Source of the DNA: Flavobacterium eburneipallidum
GTDB lineage: Bacteria > Bacteroidota > Bacteroidia > Flavobacteriales > Flavobacteriaceae
Reading direction: 5' to 3'
Assembly: GCF_027111355.2 (NCBI RefSeq)
Contig: NZ_CP114291.2
Coordinates: forward strand, 3,534,001-3,598,000
Length of the DNA stretch: 64,000 nt
Under the pieces are notes generated by a model. It had not been told where the DNA came from, did not search any database, and saw only the letters and a list, made by a program, of their open reading frames with translations. Below are positions 27,704 to 35,446 of this stretch, in pieces. Each line of letters starts with the position of its first letter. The first letter of the stretch is position 1. Position numbers and translations under genes: made by a program.

Positions 27704-29842
27704 ATGAATAAAAAAATCACTCTAAATTCATTTCAAAAACTTATCCTTCTATTACTATTTCTATTCGGAACATCCTATCAAATCAATGCTCAACGTCAGA
27801 TTGAAAAACTCAACCGTGGATTAGTTGCTATGCGGTTAAATGCTAGTCAAGTTTATGTTGGCTGGAGAATGTTAGGAACTGAAGCTCCAAACATTAGTTA
27901 TAATTTATATTGCAATGATGTAAAAGTAACAGGAAGTCCATTCACATCGACAACCAACTTTACTCACAGCGTCACAACTAATGGAACCTATAAAATTCGA
28001 GCCATAGTTAATGGTGTAGAACAACCTGAATCAGAATCTGCTACGGTTTGGGCCAATCAATATTTAGATATTGCTATGCAAATCCCTCCAAGTGGAACTA
28101 ATCGAGATGGGGAAACTTATACTTACAGTGTAAATGATTGTAGTGTTGGTGATGTTGATGGTGACGGACAATATGAAATATTTGTAAAATGGGATCCATC
28201 TAATTCTAAAGATAATTCTCAACCAGGTTTTACTGGCAATGTTTATATCGATTGCTATCGTTTAAATGGAACACGCCTTTGGAGAATCGATATGGGAAAA
28301 AACATTCGAGCTGGAGCACACTACACTCAATTTATGGTGTATGATTTAGACTCTGACGGAAAAGCCGAAATGAGTTGCAGAACTGCTGATGGAACTATAG
28401 ACGGAACAGGAGTAGTTATTGGCGATGTCAATGCCGATTATAGAAACACCTCAGGTAGCAAAACTTCAACAAGTACTTATGGTGCTGTTATATCAGGTCC
28501 TGAATTTTTAACTATTTTTAATGGAGAAACAGGAAAAGCAATGGCTACTACAAATTATTTACCTGCTCGTGGAGTAGTAAATAATACCACTTGGGGCGAT
28601 AGTTACGGAGGGCGTTCGGAACGTTTTGTTGACGCAATCGCTTATCTTGACGGTGAAAAACCAAGCCTAGTAACTGGTCGAGGTTATTACACCAGACTAG
28701 TACGTGTAGCTTGGGATTGGAGAAACAACACCCTTTCTCAAAGATGGATTTTCGACAGTAATACTTCTGGAAATTCGGCTTATGCAGGACAAGGAAACCA
28801 CCAAATGACCGTTGGTGATGTTGATGGCGATGGCAAAGATGAAATCAGCAATGGTTCAAGCGGAATTGATGACAATGGAGCAAAATTATATGCCAACGGA
28901 TTGGGGCATGGCGATGCCTTGCACATGAGTGACATGGATCCAGATCGTCCAGGACAAGAAATTTGGCAATGCCTTGAAGAGCAAGCGAAATATGGCAATA
29001 ATGGACTTGTTTTTTTAGATGCCCAAACAGGAGTCAAACTATGGGGAGTACCTACAACAGGTGATATAGGACGTGCTAATGCTGCAGATATTGACCCTCG
29101 TTACAAAGGATATGAAGTATGGGGTTCAACGGGAGGTTTATATGACTGTAAAGGAAACCAAATAACGACTTCAAGACCTTCAATAAATTTTTCTATTTGG
29201 TGGGATGCAGATTTGAATCGAGAATTATTAGATTCCAATAGAATCGACAAATGGAATCATCTTACAGGCAATAGCAGCAGGTTACTTACTGCAACGGAAT
29301 ATTCTTCGAACAACACTACCAAAGCAACACCTGCTTTAAGTGCCGACCTTTTTGGAGATTGGCGTGAAGAAGTAATATTCCGTAAAACAGACAATACAGC
29401 TATTCGAATTTATATTACCAACATTCCTACGACCCATAAATTATACACTTTGATGCACGATACACAGTACAGAGTCGCTATAGCTTGGCAAAACTCGGCT
29501 TACAATCAGCCACCACATCCAAGTTTTTATCTAGGAGTAGATATGGCAGCACAAACACAACCTAATGTAGTTATTGCAAGAGCCAATTTAGCTAACCAAG
29601 ATTTTTCAAATACTAAATCTGCTAATGCGATTCTTTATCCAAATCCTACTAGCCAAACTTTTACAATAAAAGCCGAAGGACAATTTACCTATACTATTCA
29701 TAACGTTTTAGGAGTAAAAGTAGGTTCTGGTAGAGGCGAAAACCAAGTAGAAGTTGGAGAAATAGCAACTGCTTCAGGACTATACATTATTACCGTTACA
29801 TCTGAAAAAGGAACTTCATCTATTAAATTAATTAAAGAATAA
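27704..29842 (+). CDS. Rhamnogalacturonan lyase PL11 with T9SS type A sorting domain
   Basis: Tandem paralogue (712 aa) of the preceding lyase, with the same signal peptide style, N-terminal domain, Ca-binding loops (DVDGDGQYE, DLDSDGKAE, DVDGDGKDE) and GDWREEVIF/WQNSAYNQPPHP motifs. It adds about 80 C-terminal residues containing YPNPTSQTFTI, TIHNVLGVKV, SGLYIITV and a final SSIKLIKE. This is a T9SS type A C-terminal domain that targets the enzyme to the outer-membrane secretion system and the cell surface or medium. A short insertion near residue 250 (GSKTSTSTYGAV) is also unique to this copy. The upstream 267 bp hold a weak CAAGTA/TACTTG hairpin but no gene. Confidence 0.94.
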   Translation: MNKKITLNSFQKLILLLLFLFGTSYQINAQRQIEKLNRGLVAMRLNASQVYVGWRMLGTEAPNISYNLYCNDVKVTGSPFTSTTNFTHSVTTNGTYKIRAIVNGVEQPESESATVWANQYLDIAMQIPPSGTNRDGETYTYSVNDCSVGDVDGDGQYEIFVKWDPSNSKDNSQPGFTGNVYIDCYRLNGTRLWRIDMGKNIRAGAHYTQFMVYDLDSDGKAEMSCRTADGTIDGTGVVIGDVNADYRNTSGSKTSTSTYGAVISGPEFLTIFNGETGKAMATTNYLPARGVVNNTTWGDSYGGRSERFVDAIAYLDGEKPSLVTGRGYYTRLVRVAWDWRNNTLSQRWIFDSNTSGNSAYAGQGNHQMTVGDVDGDGKDEISNGSSGIDDNGAKLYANGLGHGDALHMSDMDPDRPGQEIWQCLEEQAKYGNNGLVFLDAQTGVKLWGVPTTGDIGRANAADIDPRYKGYEVWGSTGGLYDCKGNQITTSRPSINFSIWWDADLNRELLDSNRIDKWNHLTGNSSRLLTATEYSSNNTTKATPALSADLFGDWREEVIFRKTDNTAIRIYITNIPTTHKLYTLMHDTQYRVAIAWQNSAYNQPPHPSFYLGVDMAAQTQPNVVIARANLANQDFSNTKSANAILYPNPTSQTFTIKAEGQFTYTIHNVLGVKVGSGRGENQVEVGEIATASGLYIITVTSEKGTSSIKLIKE

Positions 29843-29868
29843 AGTAACTTGAAATTCGAAATACCAAC

Positions 29869-29898
29869 AGCCTCAAGAAAAAATCTTGAGGCTTTTTT
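29869..29898 (+). terminator. PL11 pair terminator
   Basis: Arms AGCCTCAAGA and TCTTGAGGCT followed by T6. The stem is almost the same as that of the terminator at 25441-25471. Confidence 0.85.
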
Positions 29899-30056
29899 AT
29901 GGTTCTGTTACACGGAAAAACTAAAACAAACAACAATTTTCCAAAAAACCCCTCCCCTAATTAGAAATCTTGAATAATTTATAAGAACTTTGCAGACTTT
30001 AAGACAAAAAACTAAAACCTTAATAGTCTATTAATTATAAAATTATCATCCCATAG

Positions 30057-31931
30057 ATGAAAAAGAAAATAGAAATACTCGCTCCTGCAAAAGATTTAAT
30101 CCACGGAATGGCTGCCATCAATGCTGGTGCCGATGCGGTTTATATAGGAGCTCCTTTGTACGGTGCTCGTTCCAATGCGACCAACTCGATTGAAGATGTA
30201 GCAAAATTGGTGGAATACGCCCATTTATTCAACACACAGGTTTTTGTGGTAATCAATACGATTTTATACGACAACGAACTGGAAACCTGCCGTCAGATGA
30301 TTTATCAATTGTACGACATTGGTGTCGATGCGCTGATTGTACAGGATATGGCGATTATGGAAATGGAGCTGCCACCTATCGTTTTGCACGCAAGCACACA
30401 AGCCAACAACCGTGATGCCAACAAAATCAAATTCCTGAAAGATGCCGGAATGAAGCGTGTGGTTTTGGCTCGTGAACTGAACTTACACCAAATCAAAGAA
30501 ATCAGTGATGCGAGCGATGTGGAACTGGAATTTTTCGTGACGGGAGCGCTTTGCGTATCTTTCAGTGGGAACTGCTACATGAGTGTTGCCAATGGCGAAC
30601 GCTCGGCCAACCGTGGTTCCTGTGCCCAAAACTGTCGCTTGCCATACAACCTCATCGATGGTCACGGCGATACTTTAATCAAAAACAGTCACTTGCTTTC
30701 CATCAAGGATTTTGATGTATCGGATCAAATTCCAAATCTGATTGAAGCAGGTGTCATTTCCTTTAAAATCGAAGGACGTCTGAAAGATATTGTTTATGTA
30801 AAAAACAATGTGTCTTACTTACGTCAAAAACTAGATGCTTTTCTGGAAAACGACAAGAGCGGTAAATACGAAAAAGCTTCTTCTGGAAAATGCACGTATA
30901 CTTTCGAATCGGCTTTGAACAAAAGTTTCAACCGCGGTTATACCGATTATTTTGTCAACGAAAGACACCAAGCCATTGGTTCCTGGGAAAGTCCAAAATC
31001 CAAAGGGCAATACATTGGTAAATTAATCAAAACAACCGGAAACGCTTACGAAATCGAAAACGGAGAATTCCTAAACAATGGCGACGGACTTTGTTTCATC
31101 AACGAAAACAACGAAGCCGACGGAATTTATGTCAACAAAGTCGAAAACGGCCTGGCATATCCAAATGTATTGAAAGAAATCAAACCTGGAACTTTCATTT
31201 ACCGCAACAACGACGCTGCTTTTATCAAAATTGTAGAACGCGAAGACAGTGCGGTTCGAAAAATCAGTACGACTTTATTGTTGTCCGAAAACGAAAATGG
31301 TTTTGAACTCATCGCTACCGACGAGGACGGAAATGTAAGCACCGTAAGTTTGGTTCATCCAAAAGAGAGAACCAAAAACAACGAATCTATCGAAGAGAAT
31401 TTCAAAATTAATTTGGCAAAAACAGGTTTCACACCTTACACCGCCGATGAAATTACGATTATGTTCTCGGAAAACTGGTTCCTTCCTATTTCTAAAATCA
31501 ACGAAATGCGAAGAACGGTTTTCGAGCAATTATCTGAAATTCGTCTAGCCAATTACAAGCGTCACGAACACCAATTGGTCAAAACATCACATCCTTATCC
31601 GGAAACCAAACTGGATTTTATGTACAATGTTTCCAATAAACTGGCTCGTAAATTCTACGAACGCCACGGCGTTACCGAGATAGAAAAAGCATTCGAATTG
31701 CAATGGGATCCCGGAAAATCACGTGTGATGACTACCAAATACTGCATCAAATACGAACTGGAAAAATGTCCAAAGTATCATAAAGACACGATGGAAACCA
31801 AACTCAAAGAACCTTTGGTATTGAAACAGGGCGAACTGGAATACAAACTCAAGTTCAATTGCAAACCCTGCGAAATGGAAATTTGGGAAAAAGATGCCGA
31901 ATTTGAAATCGAGGAAGACCACTTCCACTAA
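30057..31931 (+). CDS. Peptidase U32-family protein (RNA hydroxylation type)
   Basis: A 624-aa U32-family protein. The N-terminal TIM-barrel-like domain starts KIEILAPAKDLIHGMAAINAGADAVYIGAP, the U32 hallmark. The cysteine pattern C166-x6-C173-x15-C189-x3-C193 matches that of TrhP/RlhA, family members required for 5-hydroxylation of tRNA uridine 34 or of 23S rRNA cytidine. Four further Cys near the C-terminus (KYCIKYELEKCPKYH, NCKPC) could bind a metal. Despite the family name a peptidase role is doubtful for this subgroup. Which RNA is modified cannot be decided from sequence alone. Confidence 0.85.
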   Translation: MKKKIEILAPAKDLIHGMAAINAGADAVYIGAPLYGARSNATNSIEDVAKLVEYAHLFNTQVFVVINTILYDNELETCRQMIYQLYDIGVDALIVQDMAIMEMELPPIVLHASTQANNRDANKIKFLKDAGMKRVVLARELNLHQIKEISDASDVELEFFVTGALCVSFSGNCYMSVANGERSANRGSCAQNCRLPYNLIDGHGDTLIKNSHLLSIKDFDVSDQIPNLIEAGVISFKIEGRLKDIVYVKNNVSYLRQKLDAFLENDKSGKYEKASSGKCTYTFESALNKSFNRGYTDYFVNERHQAIGSWESPKSKGQYIGKLIKTTGNAYEIENGEFLNNGDGLCFINENNEADGIYVNKVENGLAYPNVLKEIKPGTFIYRNNDAAFIKIVEREDSAVRKISTTLLLSENENGFELIATDEDGNVSTVSLVHPKERTKNNESIEENFKINLAKTGFTPYTADEITIMFSENWFLPISKINEMRRTVFEQLSEIRLANYKRHEHQLVKTSHPYPETKLDFMYNVSNKLARKFYERHGVTEIEKAFELQWDPGKSRVMTTKYCIKYELEKCPKYHKDTMETKLKEPLVLKQGELEYKLKFNCKPCEMEIWEKDAEFEIEEDHFH

Positions 31932-31937
31932 AAATAG

Positions 31938-31977
31938 AAACCGATGCTTTACTACAAAAAAGGCATCGGTTTTTTTA
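31938..31977 (+). terminator. U32 gene terminator
   Basis: Arms AAACCGATGC and GCATCGGTTT with a run of T, right after the stop codon. Confidence 0.85.
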
Positions 31978-31990
31978 TTAAATTTGCTTT

Positions 31991-32104
31991 GCCTGTTCGC
32001 CTTTTCAGGGTCGGGTGGGCGTAGCCACAAGGGTCGGGCTTTCCGTTATAATCTTATGTTTTTAAAGAAAAAACAAAAGGATTTCCACTGCAATCCCTCA
32101 CGGA
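31991..32104. repeat. GC-richer intergenic repeat-like element
   Basis: About 110 bp, clearly richer in G+C than its surroundings: GGGTCGGGTGGGCGTAGCC, GGGTCGGGCTTTCCG, then an imperfect hairpin AATCTTATGTTTTT/AAAAAACAAAAGGATT, then TTTCCACTGCAATCCCTCACGG. The composition and internal symmetry are unlike genes or promoters here and resemble an interspersed repeat unit. An open frame through it is not credible as a gene. Confidence 0.5.
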
Positions 32105-32142
32105 GAAGATATTCAGCACAAATAAGTTTAAGTTAAATATAT

Positions 32143-32667
32143 ATGAAAACAAAAATCACATTTATTATTTTAGTTTTACTTCTGATATCTTGTACTAAAA
32201 AAGAAGACACTAACTCTTTCCAATTTGAAAGCTTTACATTTTCTTATGCTGGTTTAAATCACGACAATTCTATAAAATTCACAAAAAGTGATACTGTTTA
32301 CTTTCAAAAAAAATATCCTGAACCAAAGGAAAATTTTTATGCTATACTCAAAAAAAATGAAAGAAATGAATTGAATAAACTTATACGTCAATTAGATTAC
32401 AAAATATATGATAGTATTTATGCGGAAAATAATCTACAGGATGGACAAAGCTATCTCTTAAATTTCTCTAAAGACAAAACAAATAAATGGATATTCATTT
32501 ATGGAGATAATGCTCCTGAAAAAATTTATGCCTTCATAAAATCATTGGGAGAATTTAAAACTAAACTCAAATTTATCCCAACTAAAAAAAATATCAATTT
32601 TGGATATTTAAAATACAATTTATCTCCACCGCCGCCTCCACCCTTAAAAATTGATTCATTAAAATAA
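32143..32667 (+). CDS. Hypothetical lipoprotein
   Basis: A 174-aa protein with a lipoprotein signal: a hydrophobic helix and lipobox LISC with the acylated Cys at residue 17, followed by TKKED. The body is Lys/Phe/Tyr-rich without a recognised domain. It ends in a proline run (LSPPPPPPLKIDSLK) that might span or contact the cell wall. I do not recognise the family. It sits between a repeat-like element and the Crp/Fnr gene, 45 bp apart on the same strand. Confidence 0.7.
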   Translation: MKTKITFIILVLLLISCTKKEDTNSFQFESFTFSYAGLNHDNSIKFTKSDTVYFQKKYPEPKENFYAILKKNERNELNKLIRQLDYKIYDSIYAENNLQDGQSYLLNFSKDKTNKWIFIYGDNAPEKIYAFIKSLGEFKTKLKFIPTKKNINFGYLKYNLSPPPPPPLKIDSLK

Positions 32668-32712
32668 AAATCAAACCTATAAAAGATTGACAATTCCTTT
32701 AAAAAAAACAAA

Positions 32713-33288
32713 ATGCCTCTAATAATAGACAATCTCTCCAAACACATTACGCTGACTCCCCAAGAGCAGGAACTCTTCTTGTCTAAAACAGAAATCCATC
32801 AGTACAAAGCCAAAACTATTTTGCTTAATGCTGGCGAAGTTTGCAAGACTTCCTATTTTGTGAATTCGGGTGTGTTGCGAAGTTTCAACATCAACGATAA
32901 TATTGTAGAACACGTTTTGAGTTTTGCCTGCACTGGCTGGTGGATTAGCGATATGTACAGTCTGCTTTCGCAAAAACCAGGAAATCTTTTCATTCAGGTT
33001 TTGGAAGATGCTGAAGTGGTTTTGTTGTCTAAAGAAAATCAGGAAATCTTGTTTTACGAAATCCCAAAACTCGAACGCTTCTTTAGGATTCTAACCGAAA
33101 ACTCACTGGTAGCGCATCAGGAACGATTAATGGATAATTTGAGCTTAACAGCCGAAGAACGCTTTGAAAAATTCTGCAACAAACACCACGATTTGATTCA
33201 GAAAGTTCCACAAAAACAAATTGCCTCCTATTTGGGCGTAACTCCCGAGTTTTTCAGCAAAATGAAAAGTAAACTTTTGAGGAAGTAA
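32713..33288 (+). CDS. Crp/Fnr-family transcriptional regulator
   Basis: A 191-aa regulator. The N-terminal cyclic-nucleotide-binding-like beta roll spans about residues 10-125 (KAKTILLNAGEVCKTSYFVNSGVLRSF). It lacks the canonical cAMP-contacting FGExxL..RxA motif and shows no N-terminal Cys cluster for an FNR-type Fe-S centre. The C-terminal winged helix is short: FCNKHHDLIQKVPQKQIASYLGVTPEFFSKMKSKLL, with recognition helix TPEFFSKMKSKL. It probably activates the adjacent pirin and YceI genes through the palindromes at 33361-33376 and 35352-35367 (inference from position). The effector is unknown. Confidence 0.9.
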   Translation: MPLIIDNLSKHITLTPQEQELFLSKTEIHQYKAKTILLNAGEVCKTSYFVNSGVLRSFNINDNIVEHVLSFACTGWWISDMYSLLSQKPGNLFIQVLEDAEVVLLSKENQEILFYEIPKLERFFRILTENSLVAHQERLMDNLSLTAEERFEKFCNKHHDLIQKVPQKQIASYLGVTPEFFSKMKSKLLRK

Positions 33289-33289
33289 T

Positions 33290-33353
33290 CAGTTAACAGT
33301 GTTCAGTGTTCAGTCCTAATGAAACTGAAAACTGAACACTGAACACTGAATAC
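33290..33353. repeat. Palindromic TCAGTGTTCAGT repeat
   Basis: The arms GTGTTCAGTGTTCAGT and ACTGAACACTGAACAC form a long hairpin around the centre CCTAATGAAACTGAAA. The same motif family (AGTGTTCAGT, AGTGATCAGT) forms the arms at 37035-37065 and 37304-37334. The element starts at the stop codon of the Crp/Fnr gene and may terminate transcription, with a T-run at 33354-33360. Confidence 0.7.
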
Positions 33354-33360
33354 TTTTTTT

Positions 33361-33376
33361 CTTAATCTAGGTTAAG
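33361..33376. promoter_or_regulatory. Palindromic operator upstream of pirin gene
   Basis: CTTAATCTAGGTTAAG, a 16-bp palindrome with only one asymmetric base pair. An exact copy lies upstream of the YceI gene at 35352. Both start exactly 38 bp before a TAAATTTG -7 element, so the centre would be near -41, the class II activator position for Crp/Fnr proteins. Identity extends over 22 bp (33358-33379). Confidence 0.75.
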
Positions 33377-33398
33377 TGCCTTTTGCTTACATCTGACG

Positions 33399-33406
33399 TA
33401 AATTTG
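33399..33406 (+). promoter_or_regulatory. Pirin gene -7 promoter element (TAAATTTG)
   Basis: Exact TAnnTTTG match, 30 bp before the ATG. The -33 region is weak, consistent with activator-dependent transcription from the palindrome at 33361-33376. Confidence 0.7.
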
Positions 33407-33435
33407 TATAACAATAATCACAAAAAATATACATT

Positions 33436-34155
33436 ATGGCAACTACAACAGTTTTACACAAAGCAGATACAAGAGGACACGCAGATCACGGATGGTTAAA
33501 CGCTTATCATAGTTTTAGCTTTGCAAGCTGGTACAATCCAGATAGAATTCAATTTGGAACTTTACGCGTTTTAAACGATGACACCGTGGCTGGTGGAATG
33601 GGTTTTGGCACACACCCACACGACAATATGGAGATTATCACTATTCCATTAGAAGGTGATTTGGCTCACAAAGACAGTATGGGAAATGAATCTACCATAA
33701 AAACGGGCGATGTACAGGTAATGAGCGCCGGAACCGGAATTCAACACAGTGAATTCAATCCAAATGCAAACGACCGTACTAAATTGTTTCAAATCTGGTT
33801 GTTTCCAAAAACCAGAAACGTGGAGCCTCGCTACCAGCAAATCACTTTAGATACTACGGAACAAAAAAACAATTTTGCGCAAATATTATCTCCAAATCCA
33901 GATGATGCAGGAATTTGGATTCATCAAGATGCTTGGTTTCATTTGTCCGATTTCGAAGCGGGATTTGCTAAAACATACGAATTAAAAAAAGAAGGAAACG
34001 GTCTTTATGTTTTTGTAATTTCAGGAACAATCAACGTTGACGGTCAGGAATTGGAAACTCGTGATGGTTTAGGAATTACTGATTTCAAAACTTTGGACTT
34101 CAAAGCAAGCACTGATGCGAAATTCTTATTGATGGAAATTCCAATGAAACAGTAA
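33436..34155 (+). CDS. Pirin-family protein (YhhW-type)
   Basis: A 239-aa bicupin. The N-terminal cupin carries the metal ligands in GFGTHPHDNMEIITIPLEG and the downstream AGTGIQHSEFN, the standard His/His/His/Glu set of pirins. Bacterial YhhW has quercetin dioxygenase activity; others are redox-linked regulators. The cellular substrate is unknown here. It follows the predicted Crp/Fnr-dependent promoter and heads the stress cluster with OsmC and YceI. Confidence 0.93.
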   Translation: MATTTVLHKADTRGHADHGWLNAYHSFSFASWYNPDRIQFGTLRVLNDDTVAGGMGFGTHPHDNMEIITIPLEGDLAHKDSMGNESTIKTGDVQVMSAGTGIQHSEFNPNANDRTKLFQIWLFPKTRNVEPRYQQITLDTTEQKNNFAQILSPNPDDAGIWIHQDAWFHLSDFEAGFAKTYELKKEGNGLYVFVISGTINVDGQELETRDGLGITDFKTLDFKASTDAKFLLMEIPMKQ

Positions 34156-34177
34156 GTTAAGATGTTTCAATCGTCTC

Positions 34178-34302
34178 TTCGAGTGATTTTGAATAGTAAT
34201 GCGACAGCTTTACTATTTAAAATTGTATCGAGAAGCCTATAATGTGAAGTTCTCGATACATTTTATTAAAAAAGCTATCGCATTTTCAATAAAACACTCG
34301 AA
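34178..34302. repeat. Long imperfect inverted repeat (hairpin element) between pirin and GNAT genes
   Basis: Left arm 34178-34234 and right arm 34250-34302 with a 15-nt loop. The outer ends are TTCGAGTG/CACTCGAA, the inner ends TGTATCGAGAA/TTCTCGATACA, and a middle block is AATGCGACAGCTTT/AAAGCTATCGCATT. It would fold into an arm of more than 50 bp. It lacks a T-run and is far longer than a terminator, so a small palindromic mobile unit is likely. Confidence 0.8.
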
Positions 34303-34343
34303 CCGACGGATCTCTCAACTTTAATTACAATAACAAACCAATT

Positions 34344-34628
34344 ATGAACGAAGAAGTACAATTAGAAATAAACGACAGAAAAGGTTTTTTCTACATCGAA
34401 GTGGATGGCAAAACAGAAGCAAAAATGACTTTCGTATTTGCAGGCCCCAATAAAATTATCATAGATCATACCGAAGTAAACGAAGGCAACAACGGAAAAG
34501 GTTTTGGCAAAAAAATGGTAACGAAAGCTGTTGAATTCGCTAGAGAAAAGGACATTGCAATTGTTCCACTTTGTCCTTTTGCGAAAAACGTTTTCGATAA
34601 AACTCCTGAATTCGCAGACGTTTTGTAA
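34344..34628 (+). CDS. GNAT-like N-acetyltransferase (YjdJ/Acetyltransf_CG type)
   Basis: A 94-aa minimal GNAT. It has KMTFVFAGPNKIIIDHTEV, the acetyl-CoA loop NNGKGFGKKMVTKAVEFAREKDI and LCPFAKNVFDKTPEFADVL, the standard motif order of the small YjdJ family. The substrate is unknown. It is followed by the OsmC gene and the YjdI-like 4Fe-4S gene, a combination that often occurs together. The hairpin element at 34178-34302 separates it from the pirin gene, so it may have its own promoter. Confidence 0.88.
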   Translation: MNEEVQLEINDRKGFFYIEVDGKTEAKMTFVFAGPNKIIIDHTEVNEGNNGKGFGKKMVTKAVEFAREKDIAIVPLCPFAKNVFDKTPEFADVL

Positions 34629-34650
34629 TAATTTTGATTAAATTTAAAGT

Positions 34651-35058
34651 ATGGAAAATCTATTAGAAAACGATCTTACGGGAAACATTAGTTCGCAAAA
34701 ATATTTATGCACGATTACGTGGAGAAAAGGTTCGTTTTTTATGGATGAACCCACAAGCATTGGCGGACAAGATTTGGGTCCTGATCCCTACACAGCGCTC
34801 TTATCTTCGTTAGCGTCATGTACTTTATCTACTTTGCGAATGTACATTGACAGAAAAGGATGGGATATTCCGGAAATCAATATAGCTCTGAATATGTCAC
34901 AAGAAAACGATGCCGAAGTGACAACAACTATTAGTCGTACGATTAGTTTTCCTGCTACTGTTGATATAGAGATCAAAAACAGACTATTAATTATTGCCGA
35001 AAAATGCCCCGTTTCTAAAATACTAAAAAACAGAGTAGTCATCAACACCACTATTTAA
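34651..35058 (+). CDS. OsmC-family peroxide/stress protein
   Basis: A 135-aa OsmC/Ohr-type fold. The two conserved cysteines are visible: one near residue 57 in LLSSLASCTLSTLRMY and one near 118 in IAEKCPVSKIL. Together they form the peroxidase centre that reduces organic hydroperoxides in this family. DLGPDPYTALL is the usual loop before helix 1. It starts 22 bp after the GNAT stop and ends 2 bp before the 4Fe-4S gene, so the three are cotranscribed. Confidence 0.92.
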   Translation: MENLLENDLTGNISSQKYLCTITWRKGSFFMDEPTSIGGQDLGPDPYTALLSSLASCTLSTLRMYIDRKGWDIPEINIALNMSQENDAEVTTTISRTISFPATVDIEIKNRLLIIAEKCPVSKILKNRVVINTTI

Positions 35059-35060
35059 TC

Positions 35061-35294
35061 ATGGATGCAAAAGATATCAAAAAAGAATATACGAATGGCG
35101 AAGTAACCATCGTTTGGCAAGCTGGAAAATGCACGCATTCTGCCAATTGTGTTAAAAACAATCCCGATGTTTTTCACCCCAAAGAAAAACCTTGGATTTT
35201 GCCCGAAAACTCCACTTCTGAAAAGATTATGGAAACCATAAACAAATGTCCTTCGGGCGCACTGACATTTTATAAAAATCAATCTGAATCATAA
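35061..35294 (+). CDS. (4Fe-4S) mono-cluster protein YjdI-like (Fer4_19)
   Basis: A 77-aa small iron-sulfur protein. Cysteines at about residues 24, 30 and 63 (GKCTHSANC, NKCPSGAL) form the Fer4_19 pattern. The C-terminal CPSGAL resembles a ferredoxin CP motif. Its partner and redox role are unknown. It is the last gene of the GNAT-OsmC-YjdI unit, which ends at a strong hairpin. Confidence 0.88.
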   Translation: MDAKDIKKEYTNGEVTIVWQAGKCTHSANCVKNNPDVFHPKEKPWILPENSTSEKIMETINKCPSGALTFYKNQSES

Positions 35295-35311
35295 TTTTTT
35301 TTAACTCATTC

Positions 35312-35349
35312 AAAACCAGATATTAAAATCTTAATATCTGGTTTTTTAT
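35312..35349 (+). terminator. Terminator of GNAT-OsmC-YjdI unit
   Basis: Arms AAAACCAGATATTA and TAATATCTGGTTTT (14 bp, perfect) with a T-run. It isolates the YceI promoter directly downstream. Confidence 0.85.
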
Positions 35350-35351
35350 TT

Positions 35352-35367
35352 CTTAATCTAGGTTAAG
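35352..35367. promoter_or_regulatory. Palindromic operator upstream of YceI gene
   Basis: Identical copy of CTTAATCTAGGTTAAG found upstream of the pirin gene, again starting exactly 38 bp before TAAATTTG. It is a predicted binding site for the Crp/Fnr regulator at 32713-33288. Confidence 0.75.
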
Positions 35368-35389
35368 TGCTTCACTCCTATTGTCGCTG

Positions 35390-35397
35390 TAAATTTG
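35390..35397 (+). promoter_or_regulatory. YceI gene -7 promoter element (TAAATTTG)
   Basis: Exact TAnnTTTG, 50 bp before the ATG, with the same spacing to the palindrome as in the pirin promoter. Confidence 0.7.
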
Positions 35398-35446
35398 TCT
35401 TATCAAAATGAAACAAATAAATTATTAAACAATAAAAAATAAAATT

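Noticed and set aside
31894..32136. 80-codon frame over the GC-rich repeat element after the U32 gene
   Set aside because: It starts inside the U32 gene, runs through its terminator hairpin and the repeat-like sequence, and has no recognisable protein features.
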